Of a stretch of DNA of 64,000 nucleotides, positions 53,668 through 62,792 are shown one piece after another. The translations under genes were made by a program, and so were the position numbers. Each line of letters starts with the position of its first letter. Position 1 is the first letter of the stretch. The stretch is taken from assembly GCF_014645795.1 (NCBI RefSeq), contig NZ_BMMK01000010.1:139730-203729 (forward strand), read 5' to 3'. The DNA is from Longimycelium tulufanense. GTDB taxonomy: Bacteria; Actinomycetota; Actinomycetes; Mycobacteriales; Pseudonocardiaceae. The notes under the pieces were generated by a model. That model had not been told where the DNA came from. It made no database searches and worked only from the letters and a program-made list of their open reading frames with translations.

Positions 53668-53910
53668 GTGACCAGCGCTGAGGACGATGCCCCGAAGTTG
53701 ATCGTCACACATGTCTTCCCCAACGGGGAGGAGGCCGCGGAGGCGGTGGAGGCCGCCGACCGGCTCAACCTCGGGGTCAAGCTGTACAACCAGGTCGTTC
53801 CGGACGAGGACGGCGAGGGATACATCGAGGAGTGGGTCGTGGAGCTGTTCGACTCCGCGCCCGAGATGCGGTTGGACGAGGAGGAGATCGCACAGGCCCA
53901 GGCCGGGTAG
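53668..53910 (+). CDS. Small acidic hypothetical protein
   Basis: The 80-residue product is strongly acidic, with APKLIVTHVFPNGEEAAEAVEAADRLNLGVKLYNQVVPDEDGEGYIEEWVVELFDS. The last part is rich in Glu/Asp, and the layout suggests a compact alpha/beta fold. GTG 53668. A strong hairpin follows the stop directly. Function unknown. Confidence 0.7.
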   Translation: MTSAEDDAPKLIVTHVFPNGEEAAEAVEAADRLNLGVKLYNQVVPDEDGEGYIEEWVVELFDSAPEMRLDEEEIAQAQAG

Positions 53911-53919
53911 CAGTCGTTG

Positions 53920-53944
53920 GCTGGCCGGCCGGTGGCCGGCCAGC
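53920..53944 (+). terminator. Stem-loop after the 53668 gene
   Basis: An 11-bp perfect stem (53920-53930 with 53934-53944), 3-base loop, lies 9 bp after the stop codon. Confidence 0.65.
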
Positions 53945-54845
53945 ACTTCCCGGATCGCTACCGGGCCGGCACCAGCCGCAGCTCACTCACCTGCATGGCG
54001 TCATCCCGCTGCCATCGGCGATCGGATGAGGGACGGCTCCCACGCCCTGATCGCCGGAGTCCCGGTTGCCCTGCCCCGCCCGCCATCCGGGGCCCTGCCG
54101 CGGAGCAGTCGTGCGAGGGGAACCGTCGACCTGGGACGAGGCAAGTAGCCGACTGTGGCGACTCCACCGCAGCGCACCCGGAGTTCGGCCGTTCCGAGGC
54201 GGCACTGGGTTGTCTCAGCAGCACATCCCACCACTACGGTCCCGTGGGCCGTGGGGCGCACTTCTCGAGGAGCCGCGCGTTCCCGGCTTGCTCTCGCGCG
54301 GTGCCCGGGCGCGGAGGTTACGCCATTCGGACGGGATGCCGCCGTAAGCCACGTTCGACGTCATCAGCCGAGGACCGCTGACGCGAGATTCCCCCATTCA
54401 TCCATCGCCAGCGAGTTCCGACCCGATTAATCTTCTACCGTTATCAGTGCCGCGTGTTGTCCATCACGTGTTGCGCCTCGCGGGTCGGCGACAAATACAC
54501 CGCAATGACCCAAACACGGCAGAATGGTTGACCGAAATCCGGTGTCGCGAACGGTCGTTATAGGTCTGGTCTATCGCCGGCCGGCCCTCGTGCGCCAGGT
54601 CCTTACGTCTTGCTGAAGATCAGCCGGGATCGGTTGGAGACCCGTGACTGAATCACACAGATGTGCTGTTATGGCGGCCGCCCCACCGAGGCCGACAGGA
54701 AGACGGCTGCCGCGCGGGTGCGATGCACGCCGTTTCCTGGCCGCATCGCGCCGTCTTCCGGCACCCGTCTCCTGCGTCCACCGGTGCTCGGGACGTTGTC
54801 CGCAAACAACAGTACCGAATGTGATTGAGGAGTGACAACAGGCTA
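53945..54845. other. Long intergenic region upstream of the toxin-like gene
   Basis: About 900 bp has lower GC and no supported gene on either strand; the short frames here lack codon bias and ribosome sites. AT-rich patches near 54420-54560 may hold the promoter of the 54846 gene. The length fits a regulated, possibly horizontally acquired gene. Confidence 0.5.
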
Positions 54846-57311
54846 ATGGCCGCCGCAGCACCTTCCAGAAAACACCGGCACGGCAAGCACCGTAAGCCGC
54901 GGGCCAACTCGCACGCCCGGCACATCCAGCGGGTCGTCACCGCGACCACGGCCATGGCGATCCTGTTCCCCACCGCACAGTCCGCCCTTGCCGCACCACC
55001 CACCAAGCCGCCGGCCACCGCGGGGGACTACGACAGCATCTTCCCGCCCTTCCACGAGATCCTCGACCCCACCAAACGCCAGATCCCGAAAGAGGTGACG
55101 ATCCCCAAAATCGTCTACCGGATCGACACCCGCTCCCCCGAAGAGATCTTCAACCAGGGCTTCCAGATCCCGGGCACGGGAACCAACAACAGCGTCCTGG
55201 ACCACATCTGGGGCGAAAGCACCAAGAGCGCGAAGGGCCCGAAGGCCGGAACCACCAACCTCGTCTCCACCACCTCCGACCTCAACGAGGTCGCCATCCA
55301 GTGGCAGGCCGGACAGTTCGAACTGGCGCCGGGCAAGCGCCCGTGGATCTACGTCATCCGGCCCGACGAGAACTTCTACAGCGTGCGGCTCACCCTGGAG
55401 AAGATCCTCAAGGACGGCTCCCCCACCGAACAGGCATCCGCACGCGAGGCCCTCAAGAAGGTCGGCTACCACTACGAGTGGGACGCACACGGCGGGATCA
55501 AGCCGAAGCAGGTGCACTCGGCGTTCCAGATCGACGTCGTCAACGGCAAGCTCAAGCACCTCAAGGACACGGTCACCATCAACAAGGACTTCGACCGTGC
55601 CACCGCACCCAACGCCAACCCGAAGCCGTTCGACGCGGGCGCGGTCAGCCGCCCCGACACCCCCGGTGCGGACAAGCCCAGTCCCGGCACCCCCGGCGGA
55701 CCCGGCTGCGCACCCAGCACCTCCGGCCGCGCCAAACGCTCCATCGACCCCTGCGAGAAGCCGGGCGAAGAACAGCCGGGTGAGGCCGGCAAGCCCGAGG
55801 GCGAGAAGCCCGGTGTGCCGCCGAGGGGGATTTCCCCGGAGTGGCGGCAGGCCGCGGTGGAGGTGGCCGAGTCGGCGTTGCGTCAGTCGCTGGAGAAGAA
55901 GCTCACCGCGGAGCAAGCGCACCGGGTCGCGTCCCGCGCGGGCACCATCGTGTTGAACAAGCTCGCGAAGGGCGCCACGGTCCAGGAAGCCAAGGATGCG
56001 GGGGCCAGGGCCGCCACCGACTACATCGCCAAGCTCGCCCCGAAGCCACCCGCGCCGACGCCGCCGGAGGCGGGCAAGCCCACACCCCCCGGGCCGGGGA
56101 CCGAGAAGCCCGGCCCCGAGGTGGGCAAGCCGACCCCGCCCAAGCCGGAGGGTGTCAACCCCGGTGAGACGGCGCGGGAGGCCCGGGTCAATGCGATCTT
56201 CGAGGACCTGGCGGCACGGTACGGGCTCAAGCTGGCGGCCAAGGACGGCACCGCGTTGTCCCCGCGCGACATCGCGGCGCGGATCAAGGGCTATGCCCGG
56301 CTGTCCCCGGAGGCCAAGGCGAAGTTGCGCGGCAACCTCAGCCGTGCCGGCAGCGTGGCCAAGGGTGGCCTGGTCGTGGCCGGCGTGGGGCTGTGGGCCA
56401 AGGGCGTGGCCGACACCTTCGGCAGTGACGATGCCACCAGCTGGGACAAGGCCGCGGCCGTCACCTCGATCGTGCCGTTCGTGGGCTGCGGGGTGAGCAC
56501 CGCCGCCGACGTGCAGCAAACCGAGTTCGACCCGGAGAAGACCGGCAAGTGTGTGGGGAGCGACGCCCTGCTGTTCACCCCGCTGTGGCCGGCCGCGGTC
56601 GCCGGCGGGGTGGCCGACTTCTTCACCCAGCAGTGGAAGGAGTCGCAGATCCCGTCCCTGACCAGGTTCGAGGAGACCCGCAAGCAGGCATGGGACAAGC
56701 ATCTGGCCAAGACCGGCGGCATCGCTGCCCGGCAGGACGCCGCGGCCAAGGCCGCGCTGCAGGCATACGAGGCGGAGAAGGCCATCGTGCTGCACAACGC
56801 CGCCGAGGAGCTCGCCAAGAAGCACGAGGAACTCGACGCTAAGCGCCAGCAGGCGACCACCGACCGCGAACGGCAGTGGATCGACCTGGAGAAGCAGACC
56901 TGGAAGGACCGCGGCGACCAGCAGGTCAACAGCAAGCTCCGGGACATCCGGAGCAAGCTGGAGAAGACCGTCTTCAAGGCGTTCCTGGAGGAGGAGGCCA
57001 AGGCGTTCAACGAACGCTTCATCACCGACGCCGTCGACATCGAGCAGTGGAAGACCGAGAAGTGGGGCGCCAGCGTCGGCGGGCCGAGCATGTCGCGTGA
57101 GGAACGCGAGAAGGCGCTGAAGGTCTACGCCGACAATCTGCGCAGCACCGCCGCTTACGGCTCCAAGCGGCTGACCGTCGTCTCCGAGAACGACGCATGG
57201 AACGGCGAGGTCAAGATCCGTCGGGCGCTCCGAGCCGCCGGGCCCGCGCAGAAGAGCCCATTCTCCCGGACCGGCGCCCCACAGGCGGCACCGGTGGGGC
57301 AAGGCTCCTGA
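54846..57311 (+). CDS. Secreted AB-toxin-like ADP-ribosyltransferase
   Basis: The product is 821 residues. A signal peptide (about 27-50, after a basic Lys/His/Arg tail) precedes a pertussis-S1-like ADP-ribosyltransferase domain (about 88-230). Its markers are VYRIDTRSPEEIF (R92), VLDH (H120), LVSTTSD (STT, 141-143), ENFY and YEWDAHGGI, with Glu211 at the position of the catalytic Glu129. A Pro/Gly-rich part holds C288...GRAKRS...C303, a furin-type site inside a possible disulfide loop, as in diphtheria toxin. Then come two helical/Pro-rich segments, a hydrophobic region (about 505-595, with C548 and C569) resembling translocation/tail domains of enterotoxin-A-like proteins, and a charged coiled-coil C-terminus. 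ATG 54846 is chosen over an upstream TTG. The target is unknown. No immunity gene is apparent next to it. Confidence 0.82.
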   Translation: MAAAAPSRKHRHGKHRKPRANSHARHIQRVVTATTAMAILFPTAQSALAAPPTKPPATAGDYDSIFPPFHEILDPTKRQIPKEVTIPKIVYRIDTRSPEEIFNQGFQIPGTGTNNSVLDHIWGESTKSAKGPKAGTTNLVSTTSDLNEVAIQWQAGQFELAPGKRPWIYVIRPDENFYSVRLTLEKILKDGSPTEQASAREALKKVGYHYEWDAHGGIKPKQVHSAFQIDVVNGKLKHLKDTVTINKDFDRATAPNANPKPFDAGAVSRPDTPGADKPSPGTPGGPGCAPSTSGRAKRSIDPCEKPGEEQPGEAGKPEGEKPGVPPRGISPEWRQAAVEVAESALRQSLEKKLTAEQAHRVASRAGTIVLNKLAKGATVQEAKDAGARAATDYIAKLAPKPPAPTPPEAGKPTPPGPGTEKPGPEVGKPTPPKPEGVNPGETAREARVNAIFEDLAARYGLKLAAKDGTALSPRDIAARIKGYARLSPEAKAKLRGNLSRAGSVAKGGLVVAGVGLWAKGVADTFGSDDATSWDKAAAVTSIVPFVGCGVSTAADVQQTEFDPEKTGKCVGSDALLFTPLWPAAVAGGVADFFTQQWKESQIPSLTRFEETRKQAWDKHLAKTGGIAARQDAAAKAALQAYEAEKAIVLHNAAEELAKKHEELDAKRQQATTDRERQWIDLEKQTWKDRGDQQVNSKLRDIRSKLEKTVFKAFLEEEAKAFNERFITDAVDIEQWKTEKWGASVGGPSMSREEREKALKVYADNLRSTAAYGSKRLTVVSENDAWNGEVKIRRALRAAGPAQKSPFSRTGAPQAAPVGQGS

Positions 57312-57354
57312 ATCACTCGAACGCCTGAACTGAAGCATGCCCGGACCACACGGG

Positions 57355-57387
57355 CCCCTGGTGTCCCCGCCGCCGGGACACCAGGGG
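57355..57387 (+). terminator. Terminator between the toxin-like gene and glnE
   Basis: A 13-bp perfect stem (57355-57367 with 57375-57387) with a 7-base loop is followed on the plus strand by CTCGTCCCGTTTTT. It ends the toxin-like gene, and glnE converges from the right. Confidence 0.75.
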
Positions 57388-57425
57388 CTCGTCCCGTTTT
57401 TCCCGCCCGTCGGGGCGGGGAACGG

Positions 57426-60400
57426 TCACGAGTCGTAGAACACCCGCTCCACCACGGCCCGCGTGCGCCGGGTGGTGCGGCGGTAGTCGTCGACCAGCTC
57501 GCCGGGGTCGGTGCCGGGCGGGTAGCCCATGGCGCGGGCGACCGCGGCGAGTTCCCGGCCCGACCGGGGGAGCTGGTCTGTGGGCTTACCGCGCACCAGG
57601 GTGATGGCGTTGCGGGCCCGGGTCGCCATCCGCCAGCCCGCCGCCAACGCCGCCGCGTCGTCCGCGTCGAGGAGGTCCGCCTCGGTGGCCGCGGCCAACC
57701 CGTCCAGGGTCGAGGTGGTGCGCAGGGCCGGCTGCTCGTGGGCGTGCCGCAGCTGCAGGAGCTGGACCGTCCACTCCACGTCGGCGAGCCCGCCGCGCCC
57801 CAGCTTGGTGTGCGTGGCCGGGTCGGCACCGCGGGGCAGGCGCTCCGCGTCGACCCGGGCCTTGATCCGCCGGATCTCGCGCACCATGGCCGTGTCCAGG
57901 CCACCCGCTCGGTAGCGCACGGGGTCGATGGCGGTGAGGAACCGTTCGCCGAGCTCCGGGTCGCCGGCCACCGGGCGGGCCCGCAGCAGGGCCTGTGCCT
58001 CCCAGACCTCGCCCCACTGCTCGTAGTAGGCGCGGTAGGAGGGCAGGGTGCGTACCAGCGGGCCGGACCGGCCCTCCGGCCGTAGGTCGATGTCGACCTG
58101 CAGGGCGGGGTCCTGGCTCGGCGCGTTCAGCAGCCGCCGCACCAGTTCCGCCACTGCCGTGGCGTACCGGACGGCAGTCGACTCGTCGACGCCCGCCACC
58201 GGCTCGCAGACGAACATGACGTCGGCGTCGGAGCCGTAGCCCAGTTCTCCCCCACCCAGTCGGCCCATGCCGATCACGGCGATCCGCGCCGCCCGCCCGT
58301 TGCGTGCGGCCACCGCTCGTTCCGCGGCGTCCAGTGCGGCCTGGAGCACGGCGATCCACACCGTCGTCAACGCCCGGCACACCCCGGGCAGCTCCAGCAC
58401 ACCGAGCAGGTCGGCGCAGGCGACCCGGAGCAGCTCGTGGCGGCGCAGGGAGCGGGCGGCGATGACCGCCTCTGCCGGATCGGCGTGCCGCGCGACCGTC
58501 CTGCGCAGCGAGCCCGCCACCTCGTCGGGATCGCGGCCCGCCAGCGCGTCGGTGTCGCTGAGCAGGCGCAGCACTTCGGGGGCGCGCACCAGCAGGTCGG
58601 GCACCGTCCGCGCGGTGCCGAGCAGCAGTGCCAGCCGCTCGACGACCGCACCCTCGTCCCGCAGCAGGCGCAGGTACCAGGGGGTCTCGGCGAGCGCCTC
58701 GGAGACCCGGCGGTAGGCCAGGAGCCCGCCGTCCGGATCGGGGGTGTTGGCCAGCAGGTCGAGCAGGACCGGCAGCAACGCGCCCTGGATCGCCGCGCGC
58801 CGGGAGACCCCGGCGGTGAGGGCCTGGATGTGTCGCAGGGCGCCGTCCGGTGAGGTGTAGCCGAGGGCGGACAGCCGTTGGCGGGCCGCGGCCGGGGTGA
58901 GCCGGAGCGCCTCGGTGGGCACCCGTGCCACCGCCTCCAGCAGCGGCCGGTAGAACAGTTTCTCGTGCAACCGCCGCACCCGGTTGCTGTGCCGGCGGTA
59001 CTCGGTGAGCAGCAGCTCGTCGGCCGAGTGCCGGCCGTCCGGGCGGATCCCGGCGGCGCGGGCCAGCCAGCGCAGCGCCGCGGTGTCGTTCTCCTCGGGG
59101 AACAGGTGGGTGCGCCGGAGCCGCCGCAGCTGCAGCCGATGTTCCAGCAGCCGCAGGAAACGGTAGGAGTCGCCGAGGTCGGCGGCGTCCATCCGGCCCA
59201 CGTAGCCGCCGCGGCCCAGCGCGGCGAGCGCTTCCACGGTGCTGGGTGAGCGCAGGCTCTCGTCGGTACGCCCGTGGACGAGCTGGAGGAGCTGGACGGC
59301 GAACTCCACGTCGCGCAGCCCGCCACGCCCCAGTTTCAGCTCCCGGTCGGTCAGACCCGGGGGCACGTGGTTCTCGACCCGGCGCCGCATGGCCTGGACG
59401 TCGGCGACGAACCCCTCGTGTTCCGCGGCCTTCCAGACGAAGGGGCGCACCGCCGCGAGGTAACGCTCGCCCAGCTCGATGTCGCCCGCGACCGGGCGTG
59501 CCTTCAGTAGTGCCTGGAACTCCCAGGTGCTCGCCCAACGACGGTAGTAGGAGACGTGACCATCGAGGGTGCGCACCAGCGCCCCGGCCTTGCCTTCCGG
59601 CCGCAACGCCGCGTCCACCTGGAAACAGGCGTCCGCGACCCGCATCATGCCGCTGGCCAGCTGGGTGGCCAGGGACAGCTCGGCCTCGGGCTCGGCCACG
59701 AAGACCACGTCCACGTCGCTGACGTAGTTCAGCTCCCGGCCACCGCACTTGCCCATCGCGATCACCGCGAGCCGGCAGGACGAGCCCGGGTCGGGGGCGT
59801 GCTGGGCGACGGACACCGCGAGCGCGGCACGCAGCACGGCGACGGCGAGGTCGGCCAGCGCGCCGGTGACCGCCTCGTAGCCCGGCTCGGGCAGGGTCGG
59901 CTCGACGACCGGTGCGAGGTCGGCGGCGGACACGTCGAGCAGCAGGTCGCGGTAGGCGGTCTTCAGGGCGCGCATCGCGTCCTGACCGACGACGCCCGCG
60001 CGGGCACCATCCGGGGAGCCGGGCGGTCCGGCCGTGGGATCAGCCGAGACGGCCTCGAACAACGCGGCGGTGAACTGGTCGACGTCCTGGGCGGGCAGGC
60101 TGCCGGCCAGCCGGCGCCACTGCTCGGGCCGGGCGACGAGATGGTCGGTCAACGCCGTGGAGGCGCCGAGGACACCCAGCAACCGACCCCGCAGACCGGT
60201 GTCCTCCCCCAGCGCCGCCGCCAGCTCCGACCAGCCCGGGCCGAGGGCCTCGGCGAGCCGTTCCACGCCGCGGAGCACCAGATCCGGGTCGGGGCTGCGG
60301 GACAACGCGGTGAACAGCCGTTCGCTGCCGCTCACCGGACCGGTCTCGCCCCACCATCCGAGGGTCCGCAGCCGCTGCTCGGCACGGTCCTCGGTCAGGC

Positions 60401-60446
60401 CGAACCGCGCCGGTGACAGCACCGGCCCCCTCCCGCTGAGCGCCAC
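57426..60446 (-). CDS. glnE: Bifunctional glutamine synthetase adenylyltransferase/adenylyl-removing enzyme
   Basis: This 1006-residue protein controls GlnA by adding or removing AMP at its tyrosine. Two nucleotidyltransferase cores are visible: VIAMGKCGGRELNYVSDVDVVFV (about residue 230) and VIGMGRLGGGELGYGSDADVMFV (about 725), with the helical linker between. GTG 60446 is preferred over the TTG nine bases upstream. It is the partner of glnA at 45310, but in this genome glnE is separated from it by an 11-kb accessory region. Confidence 0.94.
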   Translation of the reverse strand: MALSGRGPVLSPARFGLTEDRAEQRLRTLGWWGETGPVSGSERLFTALSRSPDPDLVLRGVERLAEALGPGWSELAAALGEDTGLRGRLLGVLGASTALTDHLVARPEQWRRLAGSLPAQDVDQFTAALFEAVSADPTAGPPGSPDGARAGVVGQDAMRALKTAYRDLLLDVSAADLAPVVEPTLPEPGYEAVTGALADLAVAVLRAALAVSVAQHAPDPGSSCRLAVIAMGKCGGRELNYVSDVDVVFVAEPEAELSLATQLASGMMRVADACFQVDAALRPEGKAGALVRTLDGHVSYYRRWASTWEFQALLKARPVAGDIELGERYLAAVRPFVWKAAEHEGFVADVQAMRRRVENHVPPGLTDRELKLGRGGLRDVEFAVQLLQLVHGRTDESLRSPSTVEALAALGRGGYVGRMDAADLGDSYRFLRLLEHRLQLRRLRRTHLFPEENDTAALRWLARAAGIRPDGRHSADELLLTEYRRHSNRVRRLHEKLFYRPLLEAVARVPTEALRLTPAAARQRLSALGYTSPDGALRHIQALTAGVSRRAAIQGALLPVLLDLLANTPDPDGGLLAYRRVSEALAETPWYLRLLRDEGAVVERLALLLGTARTVPDLLVRAPEVLRLLSDTDALAGRDPDEVAGSLRRTVARHADPAEAVIAARSLRRHELLRVACADLLGVLELPGVCRALTTVWIAVLQAALDAAERAVAARNGRAARIAVIGMGRLGGGELGYGSDADVMFVCEPVAGVDESTAVRYATAVAELVRRLLNAPSQDPALQVDIDLRPEGRSGPLVRTLPSYRAYYEQWGEVWEAQALLRARPVAGDPELGERFLTAIDPVRYRAGGLDTAMVREIRRIKARVDAERLPRGADPATHTKLGRGGLADVEWTVQLLQLRHAHEQPALRTTSTLDGLAAATEADLLDADDAAALAAGWRMATRARNAITLVRGKPTDQLPRSGRELAAVARAMGYPPGTDPGELVDDYRRTTRRTRAVVERVFYDS

Positions 60447-60476
60447 GGACCCCAACGGTAGTCGGCGGCCGTCGCG

Positions 60477-60701
60477 TCAGCCGAAGGCGATCAGGTGCAC
60501 CCCGTAGAGCACCACCGCGGCGCAGCCGGCGAAACAGAGCCCGGCCACCACCTGGCCCAGGCCACCACCCGCACCGCGCTCCCGCGCGGCGGCCCGCGCC
60601 GACAACCCCAGCACCCCGAGGGTGAACAACACGACCAGGCTGACGGCGACCCCGAAACCGACCAGGGCGACCTGGGCCAGCGCGGCCCACCGCACGGTCA
60701 C
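60477..60701 (-). CDS. Small two-helix membrane protein
   Basis: The 74-residue product has one hydrophobic segment at about 8-32 (ALVGFGVAVSLVVLFTLGVLGL), a short basic loop (SARAAARERGAGGG), and a second at about 50-72 (VVAGLCFAGCAAVVLYGVHLIAF). GTG 60701 has a G-rich site upstream. It lies 16 bp after the phosphate transporter stop, so it is probably co-transcribed with it. Similar small proteins follow pit genes in actinobacteria, but no function is known. Confidence 0.75.
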   Translation of the reverse strand: MTVRWAALAQVALVGFGVAVSLVVLFTLGVLGLSARAAARERGAGGGLGQVVAGLCFAGCAAVVLYGVHLIAFG

Positions 60702-60717
60702 GACGTTGCCCCCGCGC

Positions 60718-61887
60718 TCACACCGCCACCGGGGTGGAGTCGCGCCCCTCCACCGGCGGCTCGACCCGCTCGGCCGGCTGTGCCCCGTCGTCCCGGCGCG
60801 CCATGTCGTCCGGCCGGATCGGGTCCCGCCGGGAGGCGCGGTAGATCCACGCGCCCACCGCGACACCCATCGCGGCGACCAGCGCCGTGCCGACGTCACC
60901 GCTGGCGCTGAGCCTGCCGGCGACCGCGCCGACCACGGCGGCCGCCGGGAGGGTGACCAGCCAGGCGAGCACCATCCGGCCGGCAACACCCCAGTTGACG
61001 TCCGGGGCGCGGCGGCCGACGCCACCGCCCACGATGCTGCCCGAGCAGACGTGCGTGGTGGACAGCGGGAAACCCAGGTGGGACGAGGCGAGGATGACCG
61101 TGGCCGCGCTGGCGTCCGAGGCGAAGCCCTGCGGCGCCTCGATGCTCGTCAGCCCCTTGCCCAGGGTGCGGATGATGCGCCAGCCGCCGACGTAGGTGCC
61201 CAGGGCGATGGCGAGCGCGGCGCTGACCACAACCCAGGTGGGCGGGGCGGCGTGCGAGGGCAGCGAGCCCGCGGCGATGAGGGTCAGCGTGATGATGCCC
61301 ATGGTCTTCTGCGCGTCGTTGGTGCCGTGCGCCAGCGACACCAGCGAGGCCGAGACCACCTGCCCGGCACGGAAACCGCGGCCGACCACGTCGGCCCGAG
61401 CGCGCCGGATGAGCCGGTAGGTGAGGAAGCTCCCGACCGCGGCGACGAGGCCGGCGATCAGTGGTGCCGCCACCGCCGGAACCAGGATCTTGTCGACCAC
61501 CTTGGCGAAGTGGACGGCGTCGGTGCCCGCGGTGACCCAGGTGGCGCCGATGAGGCCACCGAACAGCGCGTGTGAGGAGCTGGAGGGCAACCCCACGAAC
61601 CAGGTGACCAGGTTCCACACGATCGCCCCGACAAGCCCCCCGAACACCACCGCCGGGGTGATCCTCGCGTCGTCCACCAGGCCGCCGGAGATCGTCTTGG
61701 CGACCTCCACCGACAGGAACGCACCGACGAGGTTCAGCACCGCGGAGAGCGTGACCGCGGTCCGCGGCTTGAGCGCCCCGGTCGCGATGGACGACGCCAT
61801 CGCGTTGGCGGTGTCGTGGAAGCCGTTGGTGAAATCGAAGATGAGAGCCGTCGTCACCACTAAGACGACGAGTAGTGAGGCCTCCAC
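60718..61887 (-). CDS. PitA-type inorganic phosphate transporter
   Basis: The 389-residue integral membrane protein (about 10 segments) has the PiT family signature twice: FDFTNGFHDTANAMASSIATGAL near the N-terminus and SLAHGTNDAQKTMGI in the middle. This marks a low-affinity proton- or sodium-coupled phosphate carrier. It starts near 61887 with a GGGAGG sequence upstream and is followed by the small membrane protein. Confidence 0.92.
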   Translation of the reverse strand: MEASLLVVLVVTTALIFDFTNGFHDTANAMASSIATGALKPRTAVTLSAVLNLVGAFLSVEVAKTISGGLVDDARITPAVVFGGLVGAIVWNLVTWFVGLPSSSSHALFGGLIGATWVTAGTDAVHFAKVVDKILVPAVAAPLIAGLVAAVGSFLTYRLIRRARADVVGRGFRAGQVVSASLVSLAHGTNDAQKTMGIITLTLIAAGSLPSHAAPPTWVVVSAALAIALGTYVGGWRIIRTLGKGLTSIEAPQGFASDASAATVILASSHLGFPLSTTHVCSGSIVGGGVGRRAPDVNWGVAGRMVLAWLVTLPAAAVVGAVAGRLSASGDVGTALVAAMGVAVGAWIYRASRRDPIRPDDMARRDDGAQPAERVEPPVEGRDSTPVAV

Positions 61888-61964
61888 GCCTACCCTCCCG
61901 GTTCAGGCCAAACGGGGTTGACACTACCTGCGCGTCATCAAGGACTCGTCAGGGCCGGGGTGAA

Positions 61965-62729
61965 CTAGGCCAATGGCAACGGCCGTGGTGGCGGCGGGTC
62001 ATCGGGGGAAAACCCAGCGTGGCTCCTGGCGAGTTGGACAAACCGCTCGATCACCGGGCGCCATGTCTCGGCCAGGTCCGCGTGCACCTGCGCCAACCGT
62101 TGCGGCTCCAGCAATTCCGGGCGGGCCGAGGCCGCCAGGGCGGGAGCACTTTCCATCCAGTTCAGGACGGTGTCCGGGGTGGTTTCGATGTGGAACTGCA
62201 CGCCGTAGGCACAGGTGCCCACCCGGAATGCCTGGTTCTGGTAGCGGGGCGACGCGGCGAGCAGTTCCGCGCCGGGCGGGAGCCGGTGGATCTCGTCCTC
62301 GTGGAACTGGATGACGTCGGGTGTGAACGGCACGTCCGCCCACAGCGGGTCGTACGCGGTGGCGTCCCGCTTGGCGACCAGGGACGGCCCGATTTCCGGC
62401 CCGTTGACCCCCCGGCGGACCTGGCCGCCGGTGGCCTGGGCGAGCAGCTGGGCGCCCAGGCAGATCGCCAGCACCGGCACCCGGGCGGCGACGGCACGGG
62501 CCAGCAAAGCCCGGACGTCGGCCAGCCAGGGGTGGGTGGCGACGTCCAGGGAGCTCATCTCCCCGCCCAGACAGACCAGGGCGTGGTAGCCGTCCGGGGA
62601 GTCCGGGAACGACTCCCTGGCGGGCCGCAGCACAGCGAGCTCCGCATCGGCCGCCAGAAGCCACTCCCCGAGCGGCCCCAGCGGGTCGAGCTCCGACAGC
62701 TCCAGCACGAGCACGCGTACTCCAGCCAC
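61965..62729 (-). CDS. Class I glutamine amidotransferase-like protein
   Basis: The 254-residue product has LAICLGAQLLAQATGGQV with the cysteine nucleophile, GPSLVAKRD and YGVQFHIETTPD with the catalytic His-x-Glu, a stand-alone GATase1 of the GuaA-like type. It often lies upstream of glnE/glnA in actinobacteria and may be a gamma-glutamyl hydrolase. Substrate unknown. Confidence 0.88.
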   Translation of the reverse strand: MAGVRVLVLELSELDPLGPLGEWLLAADAELAVLRPARESFPDSPDGYHALVCLGGEMSSLDVATHPWLADVRALLARAVAARVPVLAICLGAQLLAQATGGQVRRGVNGPEIGPSLVAKRDATAYDPLWADVPFTPDVIQFHEDEIHRLPPGAELLAASPRYQNQAFRVGTCAYGVQFHIETTPDTVLNWMESAPALAASARPELLEPQRLAQVHADLAETWRPVIERFVQLARSHAGFSPDDPPPPRPLPLA

Positions 62730-62792
62730 GGCGCGGAGACTACGCCGCGCGTGTTACGGCGCCCGCACGGGAAAGGAGCCGGGTTCGCGGCC

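Noticed and set aside
54843..57338. 831-residue minus-strand open frame opposite the toxin-like gene
   Set aside because: Leu/Gly/Arg-rich antisense product of a GC-rich gene with no motifs; the plus-strand frame has signal peptide and catalytic motifs.
57586..59748. 720-residue frame overlapping glnE in another register
   Set aside because: Arg/Gly/Ala-rich alternative frame of glnE, which carries both nucleotidyltransferase signatures.
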